From Pseudopedobacter sp039918235 (GTDB lineage: Bacteria > Bacteroidota > Bacteroidia > Sphingobacteriales > Sphingobacteriaceae): a stretch of 64,000 nucleotides of DNA. The notes under the pieces are model-generated. The model did not search any database and had not been told where the DNA came from. It worked only from the letters and a program-made list of their open reading frames with translations. The stretch covers positions 1 through 64,000 of the forward strand of contig JBDSHZ010000157.1 in assembly GCA_039918235.1 (NCBI GenBank). The letters are read 5' to 3'. A program made the position numbers and the translations under genes. Positions 18,064-25,737 of this stretch are shown piece by piece. Every line of letters starts with the position of its first letter. Within the stretch, counting starts at the first letter, position 1.

Positions 18064-19416
18064 ATGGCTCAATACGAACTATTATTACCAAAAATGGGAG
18101 AGAGTGTTGCAGAGGCAACAATTATCAGGTGGGAGAAAAATCCAGGTGATAGCATAGCTATAGATGATACGATTTTAGAGATTGCAACCGATAAAGTAGA
18201 TTCTGAAGTTCCGTCTCCGGTTGCCGGAAAGATGATCAAACAATTATTTAATGAAAATGATGTTGCACAAGTTGGTGATGTAATTGCCATTTTAGAAATT
18301 GAAGGTGACACCGCCGTTGCAGAAGAAATAAAAGACGCGGAGATAGAAAGTATAGAAAAAGAAGAGGAAATTCCGTTTGCAAAAGAAGATAAAGAAGAAA
18401 AGCAGGAAGAAGGCCCAACTGATTTTGGTGCTTCAGACCGTTTCTATTCTCCTTTAGTAAAAAGTATTGCTCAGGAAGAAGGCATCAGCTTAGAGGAATT
18501 GGATAAGATTAAAGGTTCTGGCAGTGATGGTAGAGTGACTAAAACTGATTTACTAGACCATATTTCTAATAAAAGTCAGCATACAGATCAAGTTAAAACT
18601 CTGGCAGAAATCAGCAGTGACCCACAAACTAAAGAAGCAAATAATTCTGCAGAAATAAAGCAATCAGAATCTGTTTCAAAACCAGCTCAACCGGTATCAG
18701 TAAGTGGTGGAGATGAAATTATTGAAATGGACAGGATGCGTAAACTGATTGCCGATCATATGGTAAACAGTAAGCAAACTTCTCCACACGTTACTTCTTT
18801 TGTAGAAGCCGATGTGACCAATATGGTTTTATGGAGAAATAAAGTGAAGACAAGTTTTGAGAAACGTGAGGGAGAAAAAATAACTTTTACCCCAATATTT
18901 ATTGAAGCAGTAGCCAAAGCCATTAAAGATTTACCAATGGTGAATATTTCTGTAAAGGGCAATCAGATCATTAAGAAAAAGGATATCAATATAGGAATGG
19001 CAACCGCTCTTCCAAGTGGTAACCTGATAGTTCCGGTAATTAAAAATGCTGATCAATTAAACTTAGTGGGTTTAACTAAATCAGTAAATGATTTAGCAAG
19101 ACGTTCAAGAATCAATAAGCTACAACCAGATGAAGTACAAGGCGGAACTTTCACATTAACCAACGTTGGTACTTTTGGCAATGTGATGGGCACTCCAATT
19201 ATCAATCAGCCTCAGGTAGCAATTTTAGCTGTTGGCGCCATTAAGAAAAAGCCAGCAGTAATGGAAACTGAATATGGTGATGTAATTGCGATCAGACACA
19301 TGATGTTCTTGTCTCTTTCTTATGATCATAGGGTGGTGGACGGTTCTTTAGGAGGTAGCTTTGTTAAAAAAGTTGCTGATTATCTGGAACAATGGGATAT
19401 CAATAGAGAGATTTGA
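18064..19416 (+). CDS. Dihydrolipoamide acyltransferase (E2) of a 2-oxoacid dehydrogenase complex
   Basis: 450 residues: a lipoyl domain (1-77; lipoyl lysine Lys44 in EIATDKVDS), an acidic linker, an E3/E1-binding domain (about 127-167), a second flexible linker and the catalytic acyltransferase domain (about 215-450) with the active-site block SYDHRVVDG near the end. No E1 or E3 genes are adjacent, so whether it serves branched-chain or another 2-oxoacid cannot be told; 2-oxoisovalerate is a fair guess. A perfect -7 box TATTTTTG at 18034-18041 suggests its own promoter. Confidence 0.92.
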   Translation: MAQYELLLPKMGESVAEATIIRWEKNPGDSIAIDDTILEIATDKVDSEVPSPVAGKMIKQLFNENDVAQVGDVIAILEIEGDTAVAEEIKDAEIESIEKEEEIPFAKEDKEEKQEEGPTDFGASDRFYSPLVKSIAQEEGISLEELDKIKGSGSDGRVTKTDLLDHISNKSQHTDQVKTLAEISSDPQTKEANNSAEIKQSESVSKPAQPVSVSGGDEIIEMDRMRKLIADHMVNSKQTSPHVTSFVEADVTNMVLWRNKVKTSFEKREGEKITFTPIFIEAVAKAIKDLPMVNISVKGNQIIKKKDINIGMATALPSGNLIVPVIKNADQLNLVGLTKSVNDLARRSRINKLQPDEVQGGTFTLTNVGTFGNVMGTPIINQPQVAILAVGAIKKKPAVMETEYGDVIAIRHMMFLSLSYDHRVVDGSLGGSFVKKVADYLEQWDINREI

Positions 19417-19438
19417 TTCTCATAAATAAAATAATATT

Positions 19439-19468
19439 GGAGGTCAATTTAATTGATCTCCTTTTTTT
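19439..19468 (+). terminator. Intrinsic terminator of the E2 gene
   Basis: GGAGGTCAA (19439-19447) pairs with TTGATCTCC (19453-19461), with one G-U pair, and is followed by seven T. It lies 22 bp after the E2 stop. Confidence 0.88.
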
Positions 19469-19481
19469 ATGCATAAGATTT

Positions 19482-19677
19482 GGCTAAAGCCTTACCGTTA
19501 TTTTTTTAATTAAAATGGGCTGAAGCCCATTTCTATTGATTGAATTTAATGTCTTTGAATTTATTAGAAATGAGGAGCAACTAATCTCAATTTATTGAAT
19601 TAAAATTTTATAATGTTGATTTTGAATAGCCTACAGATTTATCTGGAGGGCTAATAAATTTCAAATTGGCTTTAGCC
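19482..19677. repeat. REP-like palindrome cluster at the 3' side of the transposase gene
   Basis: GGCTAAAGCC at 19482-19491 and its reverse complement GGCTTTAGCC at 19668-19677 bracket the stretch. Between them lie the perfect hairpin ATGGGCT-GA-AGCCCAT at 19515-19530 and a longer imperfect hairpin (TAGCC...CAGAT-TT-ATCTG...GGCTA) at 19627-19653. The rightmost copy contains the stop codon of the transposase gene. Short GGCT/AGCC palindromes next to a Y1-type transposase are the hallmark of REP elements and of IS200/IS605 ends. The rest of 19417-19671 has no gene. Confidence 0.65.
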
Positions 19678-20136
19678 GAATTCTCCATCTTTAAATTTCT
19701 CAAAATCATATTTTTCAATAAACTCCTCATATTCCTTTTCAAATGACTTCTTCTTATGATGGTCTTCTTGATTTTTAATGTAATTTCTAACTTTTTCAAT
19801 CATGGAGTAAGAAACAGAAGAAGCAAAATATTCATCTTGCCATTCAAACTTTTCATATTTATAAATATCATTAAGAATTCCTTGCTTATTGATCCAAAAC
19901 GAAGATTCCCCTTTAATTAACTGCATGGTTTTCTGTATCGTTTGGTCAACACCCAAAGAGATTAAACAATGACAGTGATCTTCATATCCATTTATAAAAT
20001 CTATGAAAATCTCTTTTTCCTTTGCGTTATCTCTGATATGTTGCCAAACTGTATTTCTCAATTTTTGGGAATTGAGATAAGGAACTCTGTTTTTTGTGCT
20101 CCAAACAAAATGGATATATACTTTTATATAAGGCAT
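19672..20136 (-). CDS. IS200/RAYT-type Y1 HUH transposase
   Basis: A 154-residue single-strand transposase. The HUH motif is His54-Cys-His56 in YEDHCHCLIS, the catalytic Tyr is probably Tyr119 in VRNYIKNQ, and the start IKVYIHFVWSTKNR plus EWQDEYFASSVS are typical of the IS200 / REP-associated tyrosine transposase superfamily. The reading frame is intact. Its stop codon sits inside a REP-like palindrome. Upstream of the start is a weak hairpin (20163-20188). It is unclear whether it is a mobile IS200 copy or a domesticated RAYT acting on REPs. Confidence 0.85.
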   Translation of the reverse strand: MPYIKVYIHFVWSTKNRVPYLNSQKLRNTVWQHIRDNAKEKEIFIDFINGYEDHCHCLISLGVDQTIQKTMQLIKGESSFWINKQGILNDIYKYEKFEWQDEYFASSVSYSMIEKVRNYIKNQEDHHKKKSFEKEYEEFIEKYDFEKFKDGEFG

Positions 20137-20200
20137 TTATAAAAATATAAAATAAATCTTGACGATTTTTATTTTTGAAATAAATCGAATTTTTTATAAC

Positions 20201-20230
20201 AAAAAAAGCACCCGACATGACGCAGGTGCT
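20201..20230 (-). terminator. Intrinsic terminator of the metY-metX-hom operon
   Basis: Read on the minus strand, AGCACC (20230-20225) pairs with GGTGCT (20212-20207) and is followed by a run of T. It lies 25 bp after the homoserine dehydrogenase stop. Confidence 0.85.
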
Positions 20231-20254
20231 TCCTATAGAAAACTAAAAGAAAAA

Positions 20255-21493
20255 TTAATTGCTATTCTGATTATTTAAATTGCTGATCTGAGCTAAATCT
20301 GGGGAAGCTAAATTGCCAGTATCAGCTATGAAAGCACCATCATTTAAAATCAAATCTTTCGCTTTCACAATATCTGACAAGCGTATAGAACCAATCACAT
20401 AGTGGTATTCTCTCGAAGAGTATCTTTCCTCAATATCAATAAAAGGAAGTTTTTCAATTAAATCTTCTTGGTTAAAACGTAGGTAAACCTGTAAAATCTC
20501 CTCATTATTGAAAGACATCTTTTTTTCGATCTGAGTCTTCTTGTATTCATATCTATAATCATAACGAAGTGCAGAAACATCAGAAAAAACAGCGGCACCA
20601 GTTGGATGACCACCTGCACCTTTACCAAAAAAGAATTGCTGATCAGCGAAAGCGGCCTGTACACTTACGCCATTGTATTCATTTTCTACATTAAATAGAA
20701 AGTCCTCTTTCTTTACCAATTTAGGCAAAACATAAATGCTTACTTCATGTTCGTTTTGCTTTTTAGCAACAGGAACCAATTTTATTTTCTGACCTTTCTC
20801 TCTGGCGTATTGTAAATCAGAAAGTTGTAGGTTTTGAATACCGATATTCAAGATGTCATCGGGATTTACAAATAAACCGTAAGCATGTGCTGTGGCTATA
20901 GCTAATTTGAATTTAGCATCATAACCTCCTACATCCATAGTAGGGTCGGTTTCTGCAAAACCTAAATCCTGAGCTTCTTTTAAAGCCTCATCATAACTTT
21001 GATTTTCATTGAAAACTTTCGAAAGAATAAAGTTTGAAGATCCGTTGAAAATGCCACTTACAGCATAAAGTAATTCATTATCATAATATTCTTCCAGATT
21101 TCTGATAATTGGGATACTACCACATACCGCACCTTCATATAATAAAGAAGTACCGTTTTCCCTTTGTAAGATCACCAATTCTTCTAAGTGTTCCGCAATC
21201 ATTTTTTTATTTGCCGAAACTACATTTTTGCCATTTTTTAATGCGTAGGTCACAATCTCATAGGCTGCAGCTGCATCATTGATCAATTCAATAATGGTAT
21301 TAATTTCCGGATCATTTAAAATTTCCCATTTATCATTTGTGAATAGCTCCTTAGGTAGTGTTCTTTTTTTAGAAGGATCTTTTATGGCGATTTTCTTGAA
21401 TTCAAAATTCAGGTTTTTGCTCACAGATATATCATATAAACCTTGTCCAACTACCCCAAATCCAAATAAACCAATGTTAAGTTTTTTGCTCAT
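20255..21493 (-). CDS. hom: Homoserine dehydrogenase
   Basis: 412 residues. It reduces aspartate semialdehyde to homoserine with NAD(P)H, the branch point to methionine and threonine. The Rossmann motif GLFGFGVVGQG is at the N-terminus, and the substrate domain carries NGSSNFILSKV and the FAETDPTMDVGGYDAKFKLAIA block around residues 150-200. It is monofunctional (no aspartokinase) and lacks a full-length ACT domain. It is the last gene of the operon and supplies homoserine to MetX, encoded 60 bp upstream. Confidence 0.95.
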   Translation of the reverse strand: MSKKLNIGLFGFGVVGQGLYDISVSKNLNFEFKKIAIKDPSKKRTLPKELFTNDKWEILNDPEINTIIELINDAAAAYEIVTYALKNGKNVVSANKKMIAEHLEELVILQRENGTSLLYEGAVCGSIPIIRNLEEYYDNELLYAVSGIFNGSSNFILSKVFNENQSYDEALKEAQDLGFAETDPTMDVGGYDAKFKLAIATAHAYGLFVNPDDILNIGIQNLQLSDLQYAREKGQKIKLVPVAKKQNEHEVSIYVLPKLVKKEDFLFNVENEYNGVSVQAAFADQQFFFGKGAGGHPTGAAVFSDVSALRYDYRYEYKKTQIEKKMSFNNEEILQVYLRFNQEDLIEKLPFIDIEERYSSREYHYVIGSIRLSDIVKAKDLILNDGAFIADTGNLASPDLAQISNLNNQNSN

Positions 21494-21552
21494 TTTATAA
21501 AATATTAATTAAAATTCAAGATTATAAAGCTATTAATCATTTTATTGATGAG

Positions 21553-22608
21553 CTAAGCAATCCTGAGCTTATTATTGTTTTTTTTTGTTGCTTGTTCTTT
21601 AATAAATTGAGAAATTATTTTTTTTAATGCTTCTAATTCTAATAGAAAACCATCGTGACCATAGAAAGATTCGATTTCCGCGAAGGCGGCATTTTTAATA
21701 TTTCTTGATAAGAATTTCTGCTCTTCAATGGGGAAAAGGAAATCATTTTTAATTCCAATTACCAAAGTATTTGCCTGTACTAAATCCAAAGCATCTTTTA
21801 CAGAGTTTCTGCCACGTCCAACATGGTGGCTGTCCATGGCTTTTGTTAAATAATAATAGCTATAGGCATTAAATCTTTTGACAAGTTTTTCTCCTTGATA
21901 ACGCTGATAAGAAGAGGCGTTGAAATCAGTTTTTTTATTGACATCAATTTCATGCTGCGTTTTATCATAACTTTCATAAGAACGATAAGATAATAAGGCA
22001 ATACTTCTGGCAGCTTTTAACCCTTTTGCACCGCCATCACTTTTATTTGCGTAAAAAGTTCGGTCGGCAGTAATGGCCAGCCTTTGAGATTCATTAAATG
22101 CAATTCCCCAAGGAGAATGCTGTGCATTAGTAGCTAAAAGTATAAGATTATTTATTTTTTCAGGCGAGGAGATTGACCATTCTAAAGCCTGTTGCCCGCC
22201 TAAAGAGCCACCAATCAAGATCTCAATTTCTTTAATCCCTAATTCATTAGCCAATAATTCGTGTGCAGCAACCAAATCTCTAATCGTAAATTCTGGAAAA
22301 GCCAAATAATAAGGCTGACTTGTAATAGGATTAATAGAAAGTGGATTTGTTGTTCCGTAATGAGAGCCCAATACATTCGCACAAACTATATAATGCTCAT
22401 TAGGGTTGAAATAGTCGTTTTTTCCAAATAAACCCGACCACCAATCGGTAACATCAGAATTTGCAGTCAAAGCATGACAAACCCAAACAACGTTTGATTT
22501 ATCTTTATTGAGCGTTCCAAAAGTATGGTAAGAAATTTCGAGGCTTCTGATTTTCTTGCCGTTCTCTAGTTTAAACTGCTTTTTGTATTGAAATTTTTTT
22601 GTGCTCAT
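21553..22608 (-). CDS. metX: Homoserine O-acetyltransferase
   Basis: 351 residues of the alpha/beta-hydrolase fold. It acetylates homoserine with acetyl-CoA. The nucleophile is Ser135 in GGSLGGQQALEW, and the catalytic His lies in FYGHDGFLLE near residue 318. The family N-terminal blocks VCHALTANSD and GSHYGTTNP are present. The gene starts 8 bp after the metY stop, a tight coupling that fits MetX delivering O-acetylhomoserine to MetY. Confidence 0.95.
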   Translation of the reverse strand: MSTKKFQYKKQFKLENGKKIRSLEISYHTFGTLNKDKSNVVWVCHALTANSDVTDWWSGLFGKNDYFNPNEHYIVCANVLGSHYGTTNPLSINPITSQPYYLAFPEFTIRDLVAAHELLANELGIKEIEILIGGSLGGQQALEWSISSPEKINNLILLATNAQHSPWGIAFNESQRLAITADRTFYANKSDGGAKGLKAARSIALLSYRSYESYDKTQHEIDVNKKTDFNASSYQRYQGEKLVKRFNAYSYYYLTKAMDSHHVGRGRNSVKDALDLVQANTLVIGIKNDFLFPIEEQKFLSRNIKNAAFAEIESFYGHDGFLLELEALKKIISQFIKEQATKKNNNKLRIA

Positions 22609-22616
22609 TGTACTCT

Positions 22617-23921
22617 TTATTTTATTGCAGCAAAAGCTTGCTCAAAATCTGCTTTAATATCATCAATATGTTCAATCCCTACAGAAACTCTTAGAAGGGT
22701 AGGTGTAACTCCCGATTTAATTTGGTCGGCATCACTTAGTTGCTGATGTGTGGTTGCAGCAGGTTGAATAATTAAAGTTTTTGAATCGCCTACATTTGCA
22801 ACATGACTGGTGAGTTTTAAACTATTTACGAAAGTTTTGGTTTGGTCTTTATCTCCTTTTATTTCAAATGATAACATCCCTCCAAATCCCCTTTTTAAAT
22901 ACTTTTTGGCCAATTCATGATAAGGTGAAGAAGCTAAACCCGGATAGTTTACAGATTTAACTTGTGGATGCGCTTCTAACCATTTAGCAAATGCTAAAGC
23001 ATTTTCTACATGACGTTCTACTCTTAAAGACAGCGTTTCTAATCCTTGAATCAATAAAAAAGAATTGAATGGGGAAATTGCTGATCCGAAATCTCTTAAA
23101 CCTTCTACCCTTGCTCTGATGATAAATTGAATATTCCCAAATGGGCCATTTACACCAAAAACATCTGAGAAAACCAATCCATGGTATCCTTCTGATGGCT
23201 CAGAAAACTGGGGGAATTTGCCATTGCCCCAATTGTAATTTCCTCCATCTACAATTACACCGCCAATGCTTGTTCCATGTCCGCCAATCCATTTAGTTGC
23301 AGATTCTACCACAATATTTGCTCCGTGTTCTAACGGTCTGAATAAATATCCACCAGCTCCAAAAGTGTTATCAACAATCAGTGGTAAATAGTGTTTTTTG
23401 GCTACTGAAGCAATTTTCTCAAAATCCGGGATATTAAAAGCAGGATTTCCGATGGTTTCTAAATATAATGCTTTGGTATGATCATCAATTAAAGCCTCAA
23501 AACTTTCGGCTTCTTCATCTTCCACAAATCTAGCTTCAATCCCTAATCTCTTGAACTGAACTTTAAATTGATTAAAAGTGCCTCCATATAAATACCTGCT
23601 GGTAACAAAGTTGTCTCCAGCACTCAAAATATTTGTTAAAGCTAAAAATTGCGCTGCCTGTCCAGATGCTACTGCTAAAGCCGCAACACCACCTTCTAAA
23701 GCGGCTATACGCTTCTCAAAAACATCAGTAGTTGGATTCATAATCCTTGTATAGATGTTGCCAAATTCTTTTAGTGCAAATAAATTTGCGCCGTGGTCAG
23801 AATCATTAAAGACATAAGAAGTAGTTTGATAAATTGGAACTGCTCTGGAGCCAGTTGTAGGATCTACTTCCTGACCAGCGTGAAGTTGTAATGTTTCGAA
23901 TTTTAAGTTTTGTGTTGACAT
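22617..23921 (-). CDS. metY: O-acetylhomoserine sulfhydrylase
   Basis: A 434-residue PLP enzyme of the Cys/Met gamma family that turns O-acetylhomoserine plus sulfide into homocysteine. The PLP lysine is Lys210 in ESATKWIGGHGTS. The length (above 420) and the inserted SEPSEGYHGLVFSDVFG segment are typical of MetY rather than MetB. It is the first structural gene of the operon; its 5' leader of about 370 nt carries a SAM riboswitch and a Cys/Met-rich leader ORF, so expression should fall when SAM is high. Confidence 0.95.
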   Translation of the reverse strand: MSTQNLKFETLQLHAGQEVDPTTGSRAVPIYQTTSYVFNDSDHGANLFALKEFGNIYTRIMNPTTDVFEKRIAALEGGVAALAVASGQAAQFLALTNILSAGDNFVTSRYLYGGTFNQFKVQFKRLGIEARFVEDEEAESFEALIDDHTKALYLETIGNPAFNIPDFEKIASVAKKHYLPLIVDNTFGAGGYLFRPLEHGANIVVESATKWIGGHGTSIGGVIVDGGNYNWGNGKFPQFSEPSEGYHGLVFSDVFGVNGPFGNIQFIIRARVEGLRDFGSAISPFNSFLLIQGLETLSLRVERHVENALAFAKWLEAHPQVKSVNYPGLASSPYHELAKKYLKRGFGGMLSFEIKGDKDQTKTFVNSLKLTSHVANVGDSKTLIIQPAATTHQQLSDADQIKSGVTPTLLRVSVGIEHIDDIKADFEQAFAAIK

Positions 23922-23963
23922 ATTGAATGTTTTAAATGATGTAAATAACAGCTTAGAGATTTT

Positions 23964-24007
23964 GTAAATTAATTGAGGTGCTTAATATAAGCAGAGATCA
24001 AATTTAC
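23964..24007 (-). promoter_or_regulatory. Nested hairpin between the leader ORF and metY
   Basis: On the minus strand an outer stem GTAAATT/AATTTAC (24007-24001 with 23970-23964) encloses a perfect inner hairpin TGCTTA-TAT-TAAGCA (23993-23979). It starts 8 nt after the leader ORF stop. No T-run follows, so it is not a simple terminator; a role in coupling leader translation to metY expression is possible. Confidence 0.4.
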
Positions 24008-24014
24008 TTTGAGA

Positions 24015-24125
24015 TTAGCTCATGCAGTAACACATACAACAAGCGTAAGCAAATTGTAAGGTTAAACCTGATTTACCTTTTGAAAAGGTTGCGATTCTTG
24101 AAGATGTTTTTTTGTTTTTTTCCAT
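24015..24125 (-). CDS. Leader ORF, 36 residues, with Cys/Met-rich tail
   Basis: The ATG at 24125 lies 10 nt after the riboswitch P1 stem; the frame ends in TAA at 24017-24015, about 90 nt before metY. The product starts MEKNKKTSSR and ends in AYACCMCYCMS, with four Cys and two Met among the last eight residues. Such a codon cluster just before a structured stretch is the layout of an attenuator leader peptide sensing Cys (or Met) supply. I do not know a named family for it. An alternative is a real small metal- or thiol-binding peptide. Confidence 0.6.
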   Translation of the reverse strand: MEKNKKTSSRIATFSKGKSGLTLQFAYACCMCYCMS

Positions 24126-24135
24126 GTCTTAAAAA

Positions 24136-24233
24136 TTTATAGCTCCCTTACGGGTAGGAATTGGCACCTTCTCTTTTATGCTAAGGGTTGCCAGTGGGTC
24201 TGTGAGCCTAATCTCTCGCCACTTCTTTATAAA
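24136..24233 (-). promoter_or_regulatory. SAM-I (S-box) riboswitch
   Basis: On the minus strand the P1 arms TTTATA/TATAAA close the element. Conserved S-box blocks follow in order: GGCGAGAGA with the kink-turn side GGCTC, GACCCACTGGCAACC, then AAGGTGCCAATTCC and a short P4 hairpin (CCCGTAAGGG). This is the class-I SAM aptamer. No terminator hairpin with a T-run follows, so control is more likely at translation or through the leader ORF, whose start lies 10 nt beyond P1. It heads the metY-metX-hom operon. Confidence 0.92.
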
Positions 24234-24287
24234 CCAAGACCTTTTTTGAGGAGGTATTGATTTTGGTATCTCAACCAAATGATGTTG

Positions 24288-24320
24288 CGAAGATAAGATA
24301 GAATTATCCAATCTTCCAAA
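24288..24320 (-). promoter_or_regulatory. Probable promoter of the met operon
   Basis: On the minus strand TTTG (24320-24317) and TATCTTCG (24295-24288) are 21 nt apart and fit the Bacteroidota TTG / TAnnTTTG pattern with one mismatch in the -7 box. The start would lie about 45-50 nt before the SAM riboswitch. The stretch 24321-24513 up to the metB-like gene is very AT-rich and holds nothing else I can support. Confidence 0.45.
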
Positions 24321-24513
24321 TAAAATTTTGTTTTTTTTTATTTTTAATGTTTAAAGCATCGCTAGATAATTTTTTAATGATAAAATATGCTTTTCATAAA
24401 ACTTAAAATCTTTTAAATATCTAACAATTATAAAATCCATTTTATTTTGAATAACGCATTTATATTGAACAGTATTCTGAATATAAATATCTAATACTTG
24501 GAAGTAAAAAAAA

Positions 24514-25626
24514 TTACAATACAGATTCTAAATCTCCAATCAAATCATCAATGTGCTCTAATCCAACTGAAACTCTTAATAAATTTTTAGGTGTTTTAGT
24601 GTCCGGTCCTTCCACAGAATAACGGTGCTCAATTAAACTCTCTACACCACCTAAACTGGTAGCTTGGGTGAATATTTTCAATCCGTTCACTACTTGTTTA
24701 GCTTTTTCTTCTCCACCTTTCACTAAGAATGAAAGCATACCTCCAAATGATAACATTTGCTTTCTTGCAAATTCATGTTGTGGGTGAGAAACTAACCCGG
24801 GATAGAAAACAGTTTCAACAGCATCATGATTTTCTAAAAAATCGGCCAAAGCCTGTGCATTTGCCACATGGCCACGCATACGGTAAGGCAAAGTTTTAAT
24901 TCCGCGGGTAATTAAATAGCAGTCAAAAGGAGCGGGGACGGCACCGCCATAACCCTGCACAATTTTAATCTGATCCCAAAAAGGAGTGATTTCTTTAGTG
25001 ACTAAAATACCTCCACTCACATCAGAATGACCGTTTAAATATTTAGTGGTAGAGTGCATCACTAGATCAGCTCCTAAACTTAAAGGTTGTTGGCAACATG
25101 GAGAAGCGAAAGTATTGTCAACCACAAAAATCAGTTGATGTTCTTTAGCGATATGAGCAATCTGTTCAATATCACACAATTTTAATAAAGGATTGGAAGG
25201 CGTTTCGGCCCAAATCAATTTGGTTTCTCTTTTTATGGAATTGAAAATCAGCTCCAAATCAGTAAAGTCTATAAAATCAAAAGTCAATATTCCTTTGAAC
25301 ATTAATTTTAGCTGATTTCTTAAGCCGTGATACATATCATCAGGACAAATGATATGGCTTCCCGGCTCTAAAGCTTGAAAAACCGACATACCAGCCGCGT
25401 TTCCAGTCGAAAATGCAAACGCTTCTATTCCGTTTTCTAAAGCGGCCACCACATTTTCTAATGATTTTCTGTTAGGATTACTCGATCTGGAATAAATATA
25501 ACCACCAGGATAATCTCCATTTTCTCCTCTTTCAAAAGTGGTGGAAAGTGTGATTGGCTGAATAGCAGCTTTCGTATTTTGATCTATTTTGTTACCAGAG
25601 TGAATGGCTAGTGTTTCAATTTTCAT
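24514..25626 (-). CDS. Cystathionine gamma-synthase/lyase family PLP enzyme
   Basis: 370 residues of the Cys/Met metabolism PLP family, with the PLP lysine Lys195 in MHSTTKYLNGHSD. The YSRSSNPNR block and the short length without the MetY insert place it with MetB/MetC/CGL enzymes of transsulfuration. Synthase and lyase cannot be told apart safely by eye. It precedes the riboswitch-controlled met operon on the same strand, separated by about 190 AT-rich bp, and no riboswitch is seen before it, so it is probably regulated differently. It is divergent from mqnE. Confidence 0.88.
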   Translation of the reverse strand: MKIETLAIHSGNKIDQNTKAAIQPITLSTTFERGENGDYPGGYIYSRSSNPNRKSLENVVAALENGIEAFAFSTGNAAGMSVFQALEPGSHIICPDDMYHGLRNQLKLMFKGILTFDFIDFTDLELIFNSIKRETKLIWAETPSNPLLKLCDIEQIAHIAKEHQLIFVVDNTFASPCCQQPLSLGADLVMHSTTKYLNGHSDVSGGILVTKEITPFWDQIKIVQGYGGAVPAPFDCYLITRGIKTLPYRMRGHVANAQALADFLENHDAVETVFYPGLVSHPQHEFARKQMLSFGGMLSFLVKGGEEKAKQVVNGLKIFTQATSLGGVESLIEHRYSVEGPDTKTPKNLLRVSVGLEHIDDLIGDLESVL

Positions 25627-25702
25627 AATTATATCTTATGCTGACAATTGATTCAAACTTAATAAAAGCATTCTTGTTTTACATTCAAATCACGCAATAA
25701 AA

Positions 25703-25724
25703 GCGCAATTTTATTAATTTGCGC
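25703..25724. promoter_or_regulatory. GCGCAA...TTGCGC inverted repeat before mqnE
   Basis: GCGCAA (25703-25708) and TTGCGC (25719-25724) are perfect complements 10 bp apart, 13 bp before the mqnE ATG and in the divergent space with the metB-like gene. The size and position fit a repressor site, but no repressor is identified. Confidence 0.35.
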
Positions 25725-25737
25725 AAAATTCAAGGAT

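Noticed and set aside
24129..24311. A 60-codon open frame on the minus strand before metY
   Set aside because: It runs straight through the SAM riboswitch, so its codons follow the conserved RNA blocks. No protein-like feature is seen.
24351..24440. A 29-codon frame on the minus strand between the metB-like gene and the riboswitch
   Set aside because: The region is very AT-rich, the frame has no conserved feature and lies outside the likely met transcript.
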